Under the pieces are notes generated by a model. That model saw only the letters and a list, made by a program, of their open reading frames with translations, had not been told where the DNA came from and did not search any database. From Thalassotalea_H sp040779345 (GTDB lineage: Bacteria > Pseudomonadota > Gammaproteobacteria > Enterobacterales > Alteromonadaceae), in the NCBI GenBank assembly GCA_040779345.1, contig JBFONU010000003.1, positions 248,001-312,000 of the forward strand: a stretch of DNA of 64,000 nucleotides. Reading direction: 5' to 3'. Shown in pieces: positions 8,842 through 17,166 of this stretch (the first letter of the stretch is position 1; every line of letters begins with the position of its first letter). The translations under genes and the position numbers were made by a program.

Positions 8842-11379
8842 TCACTTAAAACGAACATTGTCTATTTGAGCAACAAAGCCGTTCATATTCCCCCAAGTAG
8901 GGAAGAATGCTAATGGGGTATTCACAATGCTTAAATCTAAAACAGAGCCGTCATGATTCACTAAGTCAGCTAACGGTATGCTATATGAGGTCCACACACC
9001 TTGCGCTGGCTTAGCCACAGGAAAGTCTCCTGAACTACACGGATGTACACAATCCATTTTGATAATGAAATCCGATGCGCCATTATCGGCTACCACAAAG
9101 ACGTCAAACTCAAGGCTGGTATATGCGCTTACATCAGCGGTGTCAGTGCTTTGAAAATATCCAAGCCCTTCATCGGTATTAAAGGTGAACTGTTTAACCA
9201 TACCGTGATCGCCACCGGCATCTACTTGTTCAATCGCAATATCGCCACTCGCTGCCCAATGCCCTGCGACAAAATCAGTATCTTCATCGGTGAACACCTC
9301 TAAACCAGCAGGTGGCGCCGTGAAACGAACGTTGTCTATTTGAGCAACAAAGCCATTCATATTTCCCCATGTTGGGAAGAATGCTAACGGCGTGTTGACA
9401 ATACTTAAATCTAAAACAGAGCCATCATGATCCACTAAGTCGGCTAACGGTATGCTATATGAAGTCCATACACCTTGTGCTGGCTTAGCTACAGGGAAGT
9501 CTCCTGAACTACATGGGTGTACACAATCCATTTTGATAATAAAGTCCGAAGCGCCTGTATCGGTTACCACAAAAACGTCAAACTCAAGGTTGCTATAAGC
9601 GCTCACATCTGCGGTATCTGTGCTTTGAAAGTATCCAAGGCCTTCATCGGTATTAAAGGTAAACTGTTTAACCGTGCCGTGGTCACCACCCGCATCAACA
9701 TCTTCAATAGCAATGTCACCACTTGCCGCCCAATGACCGGCAACAAACTCAGTGTCGCTATCAATAAATACGTCTAAAACGCTTGCTGTTGGAGGTGTTG
9801 TAAATCGAACATTGTCTATTTGAGCAACAAAGCCATTCATATTTCCCCAAGTAGGGAAAAAGGCTAATGGGGTATTAACAATACTCAAATCGAGAACAGA
9901 GCCACCATTATTAACTAAATCTGTTAACGGTATACTATATGAGGTCCACACACCTTGCGCAGGCTTAGCCACAGGAAAGTCGCCCGAGCTACACGGGTGT
10001 ACACAATCCATTTTGATAATAAAGTCTTCAGCGCCATTGTCAGCCACAACAAAAACATCAAACTCAAGGCTGGTATAAGCGCTTACATCGGCGGTATTCG
10101 AACTTTGAAAGTATCCAAGCCCTTCATCGGTATTAAAGGTAAATTGTTTCACAATGCCGTGATCACCACCGGCATCGACATCTTCAATAGCAATGTCACC
10201 ACTTGCCGCCCAATAACCGGCAACAAATTCTGTGTCGTTATTTTCAAAAACAACGAAATCAGGAAGACCACCCACTGGAGGCACTTTTTCCACTGGAGGA
10301 TTAGGCGCTTTACCAATGACTAATGCTCCAGTAGGATGCTCGTCACTTTCTTCTACATCATAATCCGCTCTGACTGTTTCACAGCCTTTACCTGTATCAG
10401 GGTTTTGCTGACATTGATAAACTCTAACGTAATCAACTTCAAATTTATTATTTTCATAAAAGGCAGACGCATCAACCCCCAGTTGATTGACATTTTCAGG
10501 CCAGTCGCCGCCAACAGCAAAATTAAGAATTAAATAAAACTCTTTATCAAACGGAGCGTTATCCCAATAAGTTGTCAGTTCACCGGTGAATTGGTCAAAA
10601 TATTCGGTAAACCAACCTCGATGTTTTAAGCCAACAACTTTACCTTTGCCGTTGATTCTAAGTTCTGATTTACGCTGTGTAGCATAGAGGTAATCATCCA
10701 TGTACCAACGAATTTCACCTTCTTGCCATTCGATAGCGTAAGTGTGAAAATCATCAGCAGGATTACTGCCATCGACTAGTTGATAAGATTTACCTGTATC
10801 AGGCGATTTTTTACCATAATGTAACGTGCCATAAATATGATTCTCTGTACTACCATCTTCATTTTGAACGCCTAAATTCACCGATTCAAAAATATCAATT
10901 TCGCCAGAACGAGGCCATATGCCATATTCTTCATCCGTTGGCATCATCCAAAATGCAGGCCAGCTACCTTGTCCTTTAGGCGCTTTAGCTCGCATCTCGA
11001 TTCTGCCATATTTAAAATCAGCTTTGTAACGAGTTGTCATGCGTGCTGATGTAAAAGGTAGCTCAGCACCTTCTTCAGCGGGTAAGGCAACAATGTTTAA
11101 TATTCCATCAGCAATGTATGAGTTTGCAGCGCTATTGGTATAGCATTGTTTTTCTTGATTACCACCGCCCTCACAGTTCACTTCATGGTTCCAGTTTTGT
11201 GAATCGATAGTGTCACCATCAAACTCATCACTCCAAACCATCTCCCAGTCACTCACCGGTTGCTGAGGGTCGATTTTGCTTGGGTCGGTTTCAGTTTCTG
11301 CACTACCGCCACAGCCTATTAATGTAGAAGCGGTTGCTAATAAACATAATTGCGTGATCTTTTTTGCAACTTTAATCAT
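8842..11379 (-). CDS. GH16 endo-beta-1,3-glucanase (laminarinase) lipoprotein with three C-terminal modules
   Basis: An 845-residue secreted hydrolase. The signal peptide ends in a lipobox (LIGC, near residue 23), so the protein is probably lipid-anchored and may be surface exposed. The GH16 domain (about residues 45-325) has the catalytic signature GEIDIFE, with nucleophile Glu160, Asp162 and acid/base Glu165, flanked by SWPAFWMMP and FHTYAIEW, typical of laminarinases. After a proline-rich linker come three near-identical modules of about 155 residues (from about residue 374 to the end), probably carbohydrate binding. GGA lies ten bases before the ATG. It leads the beta-glucan operon and would cut laminarin to pieces small enough for the receptor. 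Other beta-1,3 or mixed-linkage glucans are possible. Confidence 0.92.
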   Translation of the reverse strand: MIKVAKKITQLCLLATASTLIGCGGSAETETDPSKIDPQQPVSDWEMVWSDEFDGDTIDSQNWNHEVNCEGGGNQEKQCYTNSAANSYIADGILNIVALPAEEGAELPFTSARMTTRYKADFKYGRIEMRAKAPKGQGSWPAFWMMPTDEEYGIWPRSGEIDIFESVNLGVQNEDGSTENHIYGTLHYGKKSPDTGKSYQLVDGSNPADDFHTYAIEWQEGEIRWYMDDYLYATQRKSELRINGKGKVVGLKHRGWFTEYFDQFTGELTTYWDNAPFDKEFYLILNFAVGGDWPENVNQLGVDASAFYENNKFEVDYVRVYQCQQNPDTGKGCETVRADYDVEESDEHPTGALVIGKAPNPPVEKVPPVGGLPDFVVFENNDTEFVAGYWAASGDIAIEDVDAGGDHGIVKQFTFNTDEGLGYFQSSNTADVSAYTSLEFDVFVVADNGAEDFIIKMDCVHPCSSGDFPVAKPAQGVWTSYSIPLTDLVNNGGSVLDLSIVNTPLAFFPTWGNMNGFVAQIDNVRFTTPPTASVLDVFIDSDTEFVAGHWAASGDIAIEDVDAGGDHGTVKQFTFNTDEGLGYFQSTDTADVSAYSNLEFDVFVVTDTGASDFIIKMDCVHPCSSGDFPVAKPAQGVWTSYSIPLADLVDHDGSVLDLSIVNTPLAFFPTWGNMNGFVAQIDNVRFTAPPAGLEVFTDEDTDFVAGHWAASGDIAIEQVDAGGDHGMVKQFTFNTDEGLGYFQSTDTADVSAYTSLEFDVFVVADNGASDFIIKMDCVHPCSSGDFPVAKPAQGVWTSYSIPLADLVNHDGSVLDLSIVNTPLAFFPTWGNMNGFVAQIDNVRFK
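8845..10260 (-). repeat. Three tandem repeats of about 474-480 bp inside the GH16 gene
   Basis: The same stretch (seen as CGAACATTGTCTATTTGAGC on the + strand) recurs at 8852, 9326 and 9806, so the periods are 474 and 480 bp. At protein level each unit contains AASGDIAIE, FNTDEGLGYFQS, a paired-cysteine segment IIKMDCVHPCSSGDFP, and ends WGNMNGFVAQIDNVRF. DNA identity between units is high, which indicates recent duplication or gene conversion. Unequal crossing-over could change the module number. Confidence 0.93.
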
Positions 11380-11644
11380 AATTTGTATTCCAAATACCTG
11401 ACTCGTTCTGTTGTATCATCTAACTAAGCTTTTTATTTTTCTATTGATTAGGGTGTTAGCTAAGTGATTTGAATGTTAAACAAGCACACTATTAACTGTC
11501 TAATGAATGTACTGTCCCCTAGAAATATCCTGAAACAAAATATCAGTCGTTACAATTCAAATGCGCTATGGTGAGGTACAAACGAGGTATCATCGCAAAA
11601 TGCTTAAAATCTACGATAAAGCGAAACAAAATGACGATAACAGG

Positions 11645-12475
11645 TTACATCTGCTTTGATTCGACTAAGGCTTGAATAGCAGTATTGTAATTTCTGCTGA
11701 CTTTGAGTTGCACTTCGCCACCTAACTCTAGAATGCTCTCGCTATTGCGCAAAGGACGGATGCTCTTGATGCAATTCACATTCACTAATGTCGATTTATG
11801 AATACGTTTAAATACTCTTTCATCGAGTTGGCTTTCTAGCTTTTTCATGGTGATGCGCACAATATGTGTTTCAGTTTCCGTATGAACACACATATAATCT
11901 CCTGCGGCATCGATCCAACGAATTTTCTTAACCGGCAAAAATATTCGCTCATTGTCACTATTTTTAATCACCAATTCCTGACAATAACTGGTCGGTAGCG
12001 GCTCATCAGAATCAAGCCATTGCTCTAACTCTGAAATAGAAACGCCTGATGATTCACCAAGCGCTTTTAACAATTTATATTTTTCTTTATTTGAGGTCTC
12101 TGGATTTCGTTGTTCGATAATACGTTCAACTGTTTTTTTAAGCCTGCCCAAATTAGCAGGCTTTAAGACATAATCAATGGCATTCAATTCAAAAGCATCG
12201 AGGGCAAACTCACCATAGGCACTCACAAAAACAATGACAGGTAATGTGTCAGACTGTAATGACTGAACGACTTCAATACCATTTAAGCCGGGAAGTTGCA
12301 GATCTAGAAACATCACATCAGGAGATAGCTCACGACAAAGTTGTATTGCCTGATCACCATCACTTGCTTCAGCAATAACTTGCAGTTCAGGGATCTTTTC
12401 AAGGCGTAAACGTAAGCCTTCTAATGCTAAAGGCTCATCATCAACAATAACTGCAGTTAAAGGCTTATCATTCAT
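11645..12475 (-). CDS. LytTR-family response regulator
   Basis: A 276-residue two-component regulator. An N-terminal receiver domain (residues 8-120) has the acidic pair DDE at 12-14, phospho-acceptor Asp58 in FLDLQLPG, and the conserved Lys in DYVLKP. The C-terminal LytTR DNA-binding domain (about residues 165-270) includes KIRWIDAAGDYMCVHT and FKRIHKSTLVNV. It starts 2 bp after the kinase stop, so the pair is co-transcribed. The genes end 265 bp upstream of the GH16 gene on the same strand, which suggests, without proving it, that they control the beta-glucan locus. The 11380-11644 interval holds no clear terminator or operator. Confidence 0.93.
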   Translation of the reverse strand: MNDKPLTAVIVDDEPLALEGLRLRLEKIPELQVIAEASDGDQAIQLCRELSPDVMFLDLQLPGLNGIEVVQSLQSDTLPVIVFVSAYGEFALDAFELNAIDYVLKPANLGRLKKTVERIIEQRNPETSNKEKYKLLKALGESSGVSISELEQWLDSDEPLPTSYCQELVIKNSDNERIFLPVKKIRWIDAAGDYMCVHTETETHIVRITMKKLESQLDERVFKRIHKSTLVNVNCIKSIRPLRNSESILELGGEVQLKVSRNYNTAIQALVESKQM

Positions 12476-12477
12476 TG

Positions 12478-13608
12478 CTACTTCTCTATCGGCATTGTCA
12501 TTTCAACAGCAACACCTGTGATGTTTGTTTTAGACAGTATATTTATTTCATAGTCTCCATTAAACATAGCATCTAAACGCGCCTTCGTATTACTTATGCC
12601 TATTCCAAATCCTTTTTTAGTTTTTTTATCATGCCAATAACCATCATCCAACACACTAATGAATAAACGCTCACCCTCACACCAAGCCTTAATGGTGATG
12701 TTACCTGGCTCTTTTCTGGGTTCAATGGCATATTTTATTGAATTTTCGACTAACGGTTGTAACAGCATATTGGGCACTTGGCACAACATCGCTGACTCAC
12801 TAATCTCAAGCTCTACATTTAACCGCTCAGCAAAACGCACTTTTTCAATTGACAGATAAACGTCTAACAACTCGAGCTCTTTCTTTAATGTCGTTTTACT
12901 TTTCGCTTTAAAATCTAACGAATAACGAAAAAACTCACACAATTTGTCCAACATCTCATTCGCTTTTTCATTCTCATTTTTATATATCAAGGTAGAGATA
13001 GCATTCATGGTGTTAAACATAAAATGTGGGCTGAGTTGATAACGCAACATAGTTAATTGCGCATCAGTGGCAAATGTTTGCGCACGAAGTAATTGTTCAT
13101 GTTCCTTTTGCAATTTTGTATTGTAAAGCATAATGAAGAAAATAGAGGTCCAGACAAACATAGTGGCGATTGAAAATAACAGCCAGCCACCAAACTCAAG
13201 CATATTCCATGCTTCATCCCACTGCTGTTGATAAACGATAACTTTATAGCAACTTAGCTTAATAATATTATAAATTAAGCCTAATATCGCCGCTGAAGAA
13301 AAGCTTAAGACTAAGGTTTTCTTTAAAGGGAAGTGCACAATTTTTTGTATTAGCACCCATTGAAAGTATGACAATAAAAAACCACTGAATGTTTCAGCAA
13401 ACAGGTTGAAAAGTTGCCGTGTCAAATCAAAATCAGCGCCACCTATTTGAGGCCTGACAATTGCTAAAAACACCACAACAAAGTAGCCGACCCATCCCGC
13501 AATTTGTAATGTCCAAAACTGGTGACTTTGCTTAGAAAAGGCCTGAGGCTCAACATATAAGCGGTTGTCTTCTTTTGTATCTTCAACGATATTCGTTAAT
13601 TTCATCAT
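12478..13608 (-). CDS. LytS/YehU-type sensor histidine kinase
   Basis: An inner-membrane sensor kinase of about 376 residues. Four hydrophobic segments lie between about residues 30 and 160, followed by a short coiled linker and the His_kinase motif LSPHFMFNTMNAIS, with phospho-acceptor His195. A HATPase domain follows with NMLLQPLVENSIKYAIEP and GFGIGISNTKARL. There is no periplasmic sensing domain of any size, so the signal may be sensed in the membrane. Start codons GTG 13611, ATG 13608 and ATG 13605 are adjacent; 13608 is chosen arbitrarily. Partner of the LytTR regulator directly downstream. Confidence 0.92.
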   Translation of the reverse strand: MMKLTNIVEDTKEDNRLYVEPQAFSKQSHQFWTLQIAGWVGYFVVVFLAIVRPQIGGADFDLTRQLFNLFAETFSGFLLSYFQWVLIQKIVHFPLKKTLVLSFSSAAILGLIYNIIKLSCYKVIVYQQQWDEAWNMLEFGGWLLFSIATMFVWTSIFFIMLYNTKLQKEHEQLLRAQTFATDAQLTMLRYQLSPHFMFNTMNAISTLIYKNENEKANEMLDKLCEFFRYSLDFKAKSKTTLKKELELLDVYLSIEKVRFAERLNVELEISESAMLCQVPNMLLQPLVENSIKYAIEPRKEPGNITIKAWCEGERLFISVLDDGYWHDKKTKKGFGIGISNTKARLDAMFNGDYEINILSKTNITGVAVEMTMPIEK

Positions 13609-13754
13609 CACGAGAGCTTCTATTAATAAGTCATTACATCAATAACGTTATATTAGTCGACGAAATATGGGAAGTATTTGCGACAACAGGTATAAATATT
13701 ACGTTGTCCTGTTTTAACCAAGACTTATAGCGAAAGCAACAAGGATTAAACCAC

Positions 13755-13823
13755 AATAAAAAAGGACCTTGAAAAGGCCCTTGTACATTGAGTGAGTGAA
13801 TGAAGGTGAATATTTACAGTAAA
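13755..13823. repeat. Direct repeat copy A (downstream edge of cassette)
   Basis: A 69-bp stretch that recurs at 16056-16121 in the same orientation. The two copies differ by one A in an A-run, one extra GTGA unit in copy A, and one substitution. It includes the hairpin terminator at 13757-13782 and a further 40 bp that is not part of any hairpin, so conservation is not explained by terminator function alone. The pair brackets the two genes at 13868-15874. Confidence 0.85.
13757..13782 (-). terminator. Rho-independent terminator after the 473-residue protein gene
   Basis: Read on the minus strand: AAGGGCCTT, loop TTC, AAGGTCCTT, then a run of T. The 9-bp stem contains one G-T pair. It lies about 85 bp past the stop of the gene ending at 13868. 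Confidence 0.85.
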
Positions 13824-13867
13824 ATAATGCTTATTACACCAACTTAACGTTCAATGATGAAACGTCT

Positions 13868-15289
13868 TTAATGAAATAATTGTTGTTTAAATACACGGTC
13901 AAATTCAGTTTCCTGATAGCCCATTTTTTTATACATTTTTAGCCGTTCATTAAATTCTGAGTACTGAATAGCACGTATACTACTGTAGGTATAATGGCTA
14001 AGTCCGTATTGCCTTTTCACTTCACCATAGCGTGGATAATACCACTTGAGGTAGTTGGCATTATCACTATAAAGTGTGACATAATAAGCCAAGTTTTTAC
14101 CCAAATATATTTCACCTTTAACGTCAGGTAAGGCTTTAAAAAGGTATTCAGTTAATCCTTTATCATCCGCAATAATACGACCTATTTCATCTAGACGATA
14201 CAAGGTTAAGGCCTTATCATTTTTAATTAAATGTTGATGCAGCGTTTGATCTTTTAATAACTTCTCATAGAAAAAACCACCCGTATTATTCGCATCTACC
14301 CAAGAAAAGGAGCCTATTTGATTTTTTTCTAATTGATGAAACTCTTCAATAGTTTTTATATGCTTAATCTTTTTATCACCCAGTTTTTTTCTATATTCCC
14401 TGCGCATATAAACTTCTGCAACAATGGGGTTTGCTTTTTGAATACAAGCGAGCACAGTTTTTGGACAGTCTTCTTTCGCTTGGTTAATAACGTTTTGAAT
14501 GTCATCAAGTGGCACCGTCCAGTCATGCTTTATGTTGTTAACTGCCCAGTCATCGAGATTTTCACAGATATTTAAAAAGGTAAAATCAGGATTATTCACT
14601 GGGATTTGGTCAACAATGTGTTTTTCATCTTGTTGTTTTTTGTATTGCTTGTTGTAATGGTCAAAATCAACCAAACTGGCAAACGCTAAGCGTTTTTCAA
14701 GACTGAGCGTGGAAGTATCCGTTAAAAAACCCTCATATAGATCACCACCATGATTCATAAATTGCCGTAATAATTCGACATTACCTTTATTAAGGGCATA
14801 GTTACCAATATTTAAGTCACTAATGGTTAAATCGTTGATGTTATTTCCCCATGATAAATACTCTTTAAAAAGAGCAAGTCTATCAGTCGCTGGAGAGGCA
14901 AACGTTGGCGCCCAGTAAAATATCGAAGGCTTCAGTCCAAGTGCCTTAAAACGAGAAATAATATCAGGCGAAATATCCTCTTTTCTCATCAAAGCTAAAT
15001 CAAGCGCATTGATCTTTTCTTTCATGCCTTGGAACTCCAATGGATATAGACCCGACAATGCCCCTTCAAAATACTTTTCTATTCCTACTTCCTTTTGTAT
15101 TTTGTCAAGTTCTAACAAAGATTCACCGTCTTTTGTTATAGTTACAGACATCGTAAGGTTATTAGGCATTTCGTATACTTGGCTATATGAGGAAGTAAAA
15201 TCCACGCCAAAATTCTGATAACACTGTGCAGCTAACGCTGTTGTACTAGCAGAGAAGTAGAGCATACTAAAAGCAATTAACCGAAACAT
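13868..15289 (-). CDS. Secreted protein of unknown function with ankyrin-like segment
   Basis: A 473-residue protein not recognised as any named family. Residues 1-21 form a signal peptide (cleavage near ALAA), so it should be periplasmic or secreted. Around residues 140-185 the sequence NYALNKGNVELLRQFMNHGG resembles an ankyrin-type helix pair, and the rest looks mostly helical and charged. It starts inside the end of the phospholipase-like gene (23 bp overlap, other frame) with AAGGAAA six bases before the ATG, so the two are translationally coupled. Because it is exported and paired with a putative membrane-damaging enzyme, an inhibitor or immunity role is possible; this is inference from arrangement only. 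Confidence 0.7.
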   Translation of the reverse strand: MFRLIAFSMLYFSASTTALAAQCYQNFGVDFTSSYSQVYEMPNNLTMSVTITKDGESLLELDKIQKEVGIEKYFEGALSGLYPLEFQGMKEKINALDLALMRKEDISPDIISRFKALGLKPSIFYWAPTFASPATDRLALFKEYLSWGNNINDLTISDLNIGNYALNKGNVELLRQFMNHGGDLYEGFLTDTSTLSLEKRLAFASLVDFDHYNKQYKKQQDEKHIVDQIPVNNPDFTFLNICENLDDWAVNNIKHDWTVPLDDIQNVINQAKEDCPKTVLACIQKANPIVAEVYMRREYRKKLGDKKIKHIKTIEEFHQLEKNQIGSFSWVDANNTGGFFYEKLLKDQTLHQHLIKNDKALTLYRLDEIGRIIADDKGLTEYLFKALPDVKGEIYLGKNLAYYVTLYSDNANYLKWYYPRYGEVKRQYGLSHYTYSSIRAIQYSEFNERLKMYKKMGYQETEFDRVFKQQLFH

Positions 15290-15874
15290 ACTTTTTCCTT
15301 AAGTTTTTCCAGATAACACATTTTAAAGCTGCTTGTGCGGGTTCAAAAAATCGAGACGAATCGACATTAACGACAATATTAATAGCTAATATACTTAGTG
15401 AGTGACACTCTAATTTCTTTACAATGTCACCTATCGAAGTGCATTTATTAGACAAGTCTCCAGCAAATAGCGTATCACAAGATCCTTTTGTCGCACCAAC
15501 CGAGGTATAACAAGTATCATGGGCATTACAGGCACTATAAATGATTGCATTATAACTTCCCCCAAGGCCATAAGAACTGCAACCATTTGGATCTATGTTA
15601 GTGTTATTTGAACAGTTTGCTGGTTTCTTATCGAGAACTTTCTGACATGCCTTAAATTGTGCAGTAGGATCAGAAGGCTTTTGGTTAGAGCTTATCCCTT
15701 CGTTTAAATAACCCAAACTCCCGCCCCAACTGATGCCAGTTAAAGAACCAGCATAATCAAGTGTCAAACGTTGCCCATGCACTTCAATGACCTCTGTCTC
15801 ATCCCAAGCAAAGGCGTTAGGTAAAGAAAGACTAAATAAAACTAAAAAGAGCTTGAGTGATTGAGTGATTTCAT
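15267..15874 (-). pseudogene. Secreted phospholipase A2-like gene, frameshifted in its signal peptide
   Basis: The frame readable from a GTG at 15782 gives 171 residues with the prokaryotic phospholipase A2 pattern ACNAHDTCY, where His-Asp is the catalytic pair and the cysteines form disulfides, followed by further cysteines. The same frame extends upstream without a start codon through a typical signal peptide (LKLFLVLFSLSLPNAFAW). An ATG with AAAGGAA upstream sits at 15874 but is out of frame and stops after 10 codons. Two copies of the octamer TTGAGTGA (+ strand) lie directly after that ATG; deleting one copy gives a clean 199-residue preprotein. The gene is therefore switched off or broken in this sequence. 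Internal initiation at the GTG (GAGGT upstream) would give a protein without a signal peptide. Confidence 0.75.
15853..15868. repeat. Two-copy 8-bp tandem repeat in the signal-peptide region
   Basis: TTGAGTGA occurs twice in direct succession on the + strand (TCACTCAA in the coding sense). Eight is not a multiple of three, so one or four copies keep the ATG at 15874 in frame with the phospholipase-like frame, while two or three copies do not. This has the form of a slipped-strand mutation. Confidence 0.9.
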
Positions 15875-16055
15875 ATTAAATTCCTTTTAATGTAGTTAAG
15901 TAGAAATATTGGCATACAGGAAACCTTTTTGCAACATGTGATAAACATAAAACCAACACCTTATCAACATACTTTACATATATAAATCCCCGCATAGTAT
16001 CAATAACTCGCGATTTGAAATTATACTTACCGTGCCTATTTATCGTAAGATGAAA

Positions 16056-16121
16056 AATAAAAAAAGGACCTTGAAAAGGCCCTTGTACATTGAGTGAATG
16101 AAGGTGAATATTTACGGTAAA
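16056..16121. repeat. Direct repeat copy B (upstream edge of cassette)
   Basis: A 66-bp near-identical copy of 13755-13823. It lies 83 bp past the stop of the PepSY-type gene and contains that gene's terminator. The remainder of the 15875-16203 gap, upstream of the phospholipase-like gene, contains no other feature I can identify. Confidence 0.85.
16058..16084 (-). terminator. Rho-independent terminator after the PepSY-type gene
   Basis: Same hairpin as at 13757-13782: a 9-bp stem AAGGGCCTT / AAGGTCCTT with a TTC loop and a T-run on the minus strand. It separates the PepSY-type gene from the phospholipase-like cassette. Confidence 0.85.
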
Positions 16122-16203
16122 CGGTGAACTTTTTCATCAAGCACAGTTAGGTTGACTCATACCTTATTAACTCAAATAAGCTTTTATACCTAAACCGTGC
16201 TGA

Positions 16204-16737
16204 TTAACAAAGAATCAAGAATGTGGTTGCGCCTGCTGCTGTTATAATTAAAGAAATTTTACGCATACTTGGTGTACTAAACGCTAACCACAAGCCTGAT
16301 ACAAGTATAAAAATCAAACCAAAAGCCGTAATTTTTTGTAACGTCTTAAATGATTGAGGACCATGTCCTTTGTGCAGTTCGACAATCGTTTTAATAAAAT
16401 CAGGCTGTTCTTTTATGATATTAAAACGATCACCGTCAATACTTAATACATAATAATCACGGGATGTTGGCCGAGTATAAGCAACTTGGCTATTGCCTTT
16501 GATATACTCAAATTCATGCTCAATGCCAACCTGTTTAAATATGCGGTTAACTTCAGTTTTTATGTCCTTGGCCTGTAAGTTTATCTCACTTGCTGAGCCA
16601 GAATATACCGGTGTTTTTATTGTTTCGCCTTTATAACCAAATAAATATAAACCACCTGATAGCGCAATCATAATAATGATAGGCGCTAAAAAAGTGGCAA
16701 GGTACAAATGAATTTTAACGAGTAATTTACGTGACAT
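16204..16737 (-). CDS. PepSY-associated transmembrane protein
   Basis: A 177-residue inner-membrane protein. One N-terminal transmembrane helix (about residues 10-33, IHLYLATFLAPIIIMIALSG) is followed by a periplasmic stretch of about 90 residues and two C-terminal helices. The opening helix with its early His and the motif LHKGHGP before the second helix match short PepSY-type proteins that are often found near TonB receptors or reductases. The exact function of this family is unknown. It points away from the receptor gene at 17167, with about 430 bp between them. Confidence 0.72.
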   Translation of the reverse strand: MSRKLLVKIHLYLATFLAPIIIMIALSGGLYLFGYKGETIKTPVYSGSASEINLQAKDIKTEVNRIFKQVGIEHEFEYIKGNSQVAYTRPTSRDYYVLSIDGDRFNIIKEQPDFIKTIVELHKGHGPQSFKTLQKITAFGLIFILVSGLWLAFSTPSMRKISLIITAAGATTFLILC

Positions 16738-17045
16738 TGGCCTGCCTTTAAAATAATAATAATTGCTGAAATGAGAAAAATCTAAAGGCCATTATGCTTT
16801 TTTTTTCATTAGCTTGTCATGCAAAATGTGCCTAAAAATACATTCGCTTCATTATTCATTCATCAACGACTAAAGGCACTTGGCTCTGTAAATTATCGCA
16901 AGGCTATTTTAGCGAGTAAAAGGCAAAACACCTGCAAATATCTTTAAATAAACGAGCATAGTTAAGCTTAATGTTTACATTTGCCATTCAATTTAAGTCA
17001 TTAAATACCATTTGACTATTTCGCTAATTAGTTTACCTTAGCAAT

Positions 17046-17137
17046 TGGAACGTTCCATAAACAACAAAAACCAGTGTTATAAAGATTACAACTAGCGCAA
17101 TAATTTCATTAATGCACATTTAGATTGGAACGTTACT
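17046..17137. promoter_or_regulatory. Two LacI-like operator sites upstream of the receptor gene
   Basis: TGGAACGTTCCA, a perfect 12-bp palindrome with a central CG as in LacI-family operators, lies at 17046-17057. A near copy, TGGAACGTTACT, lies at 17126-17137, exactly 80 bp downstream and about 30 bp before the start codon. Two sites one promoter length apart suggest repression of the receptor gene. No LacI-family gene is present in this window, so the regulator would be encoded elsewhere. The rest of the 16738-17166 gap shows nothing further. Confidence 0.6.
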
Positions 17138-17166
17138 TATTTTAATTTTTAAAATTGGGGATGAAT

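Noticed and set aside
9043..10323. Three similar plus-strand open frames opposite the GH16 repeat modules
   Set aside because: They are antisense shadows of the repeated modules: they recur with the same 474-480 bp period, have no ribosome sites and have low-complexity, unconvincing products.
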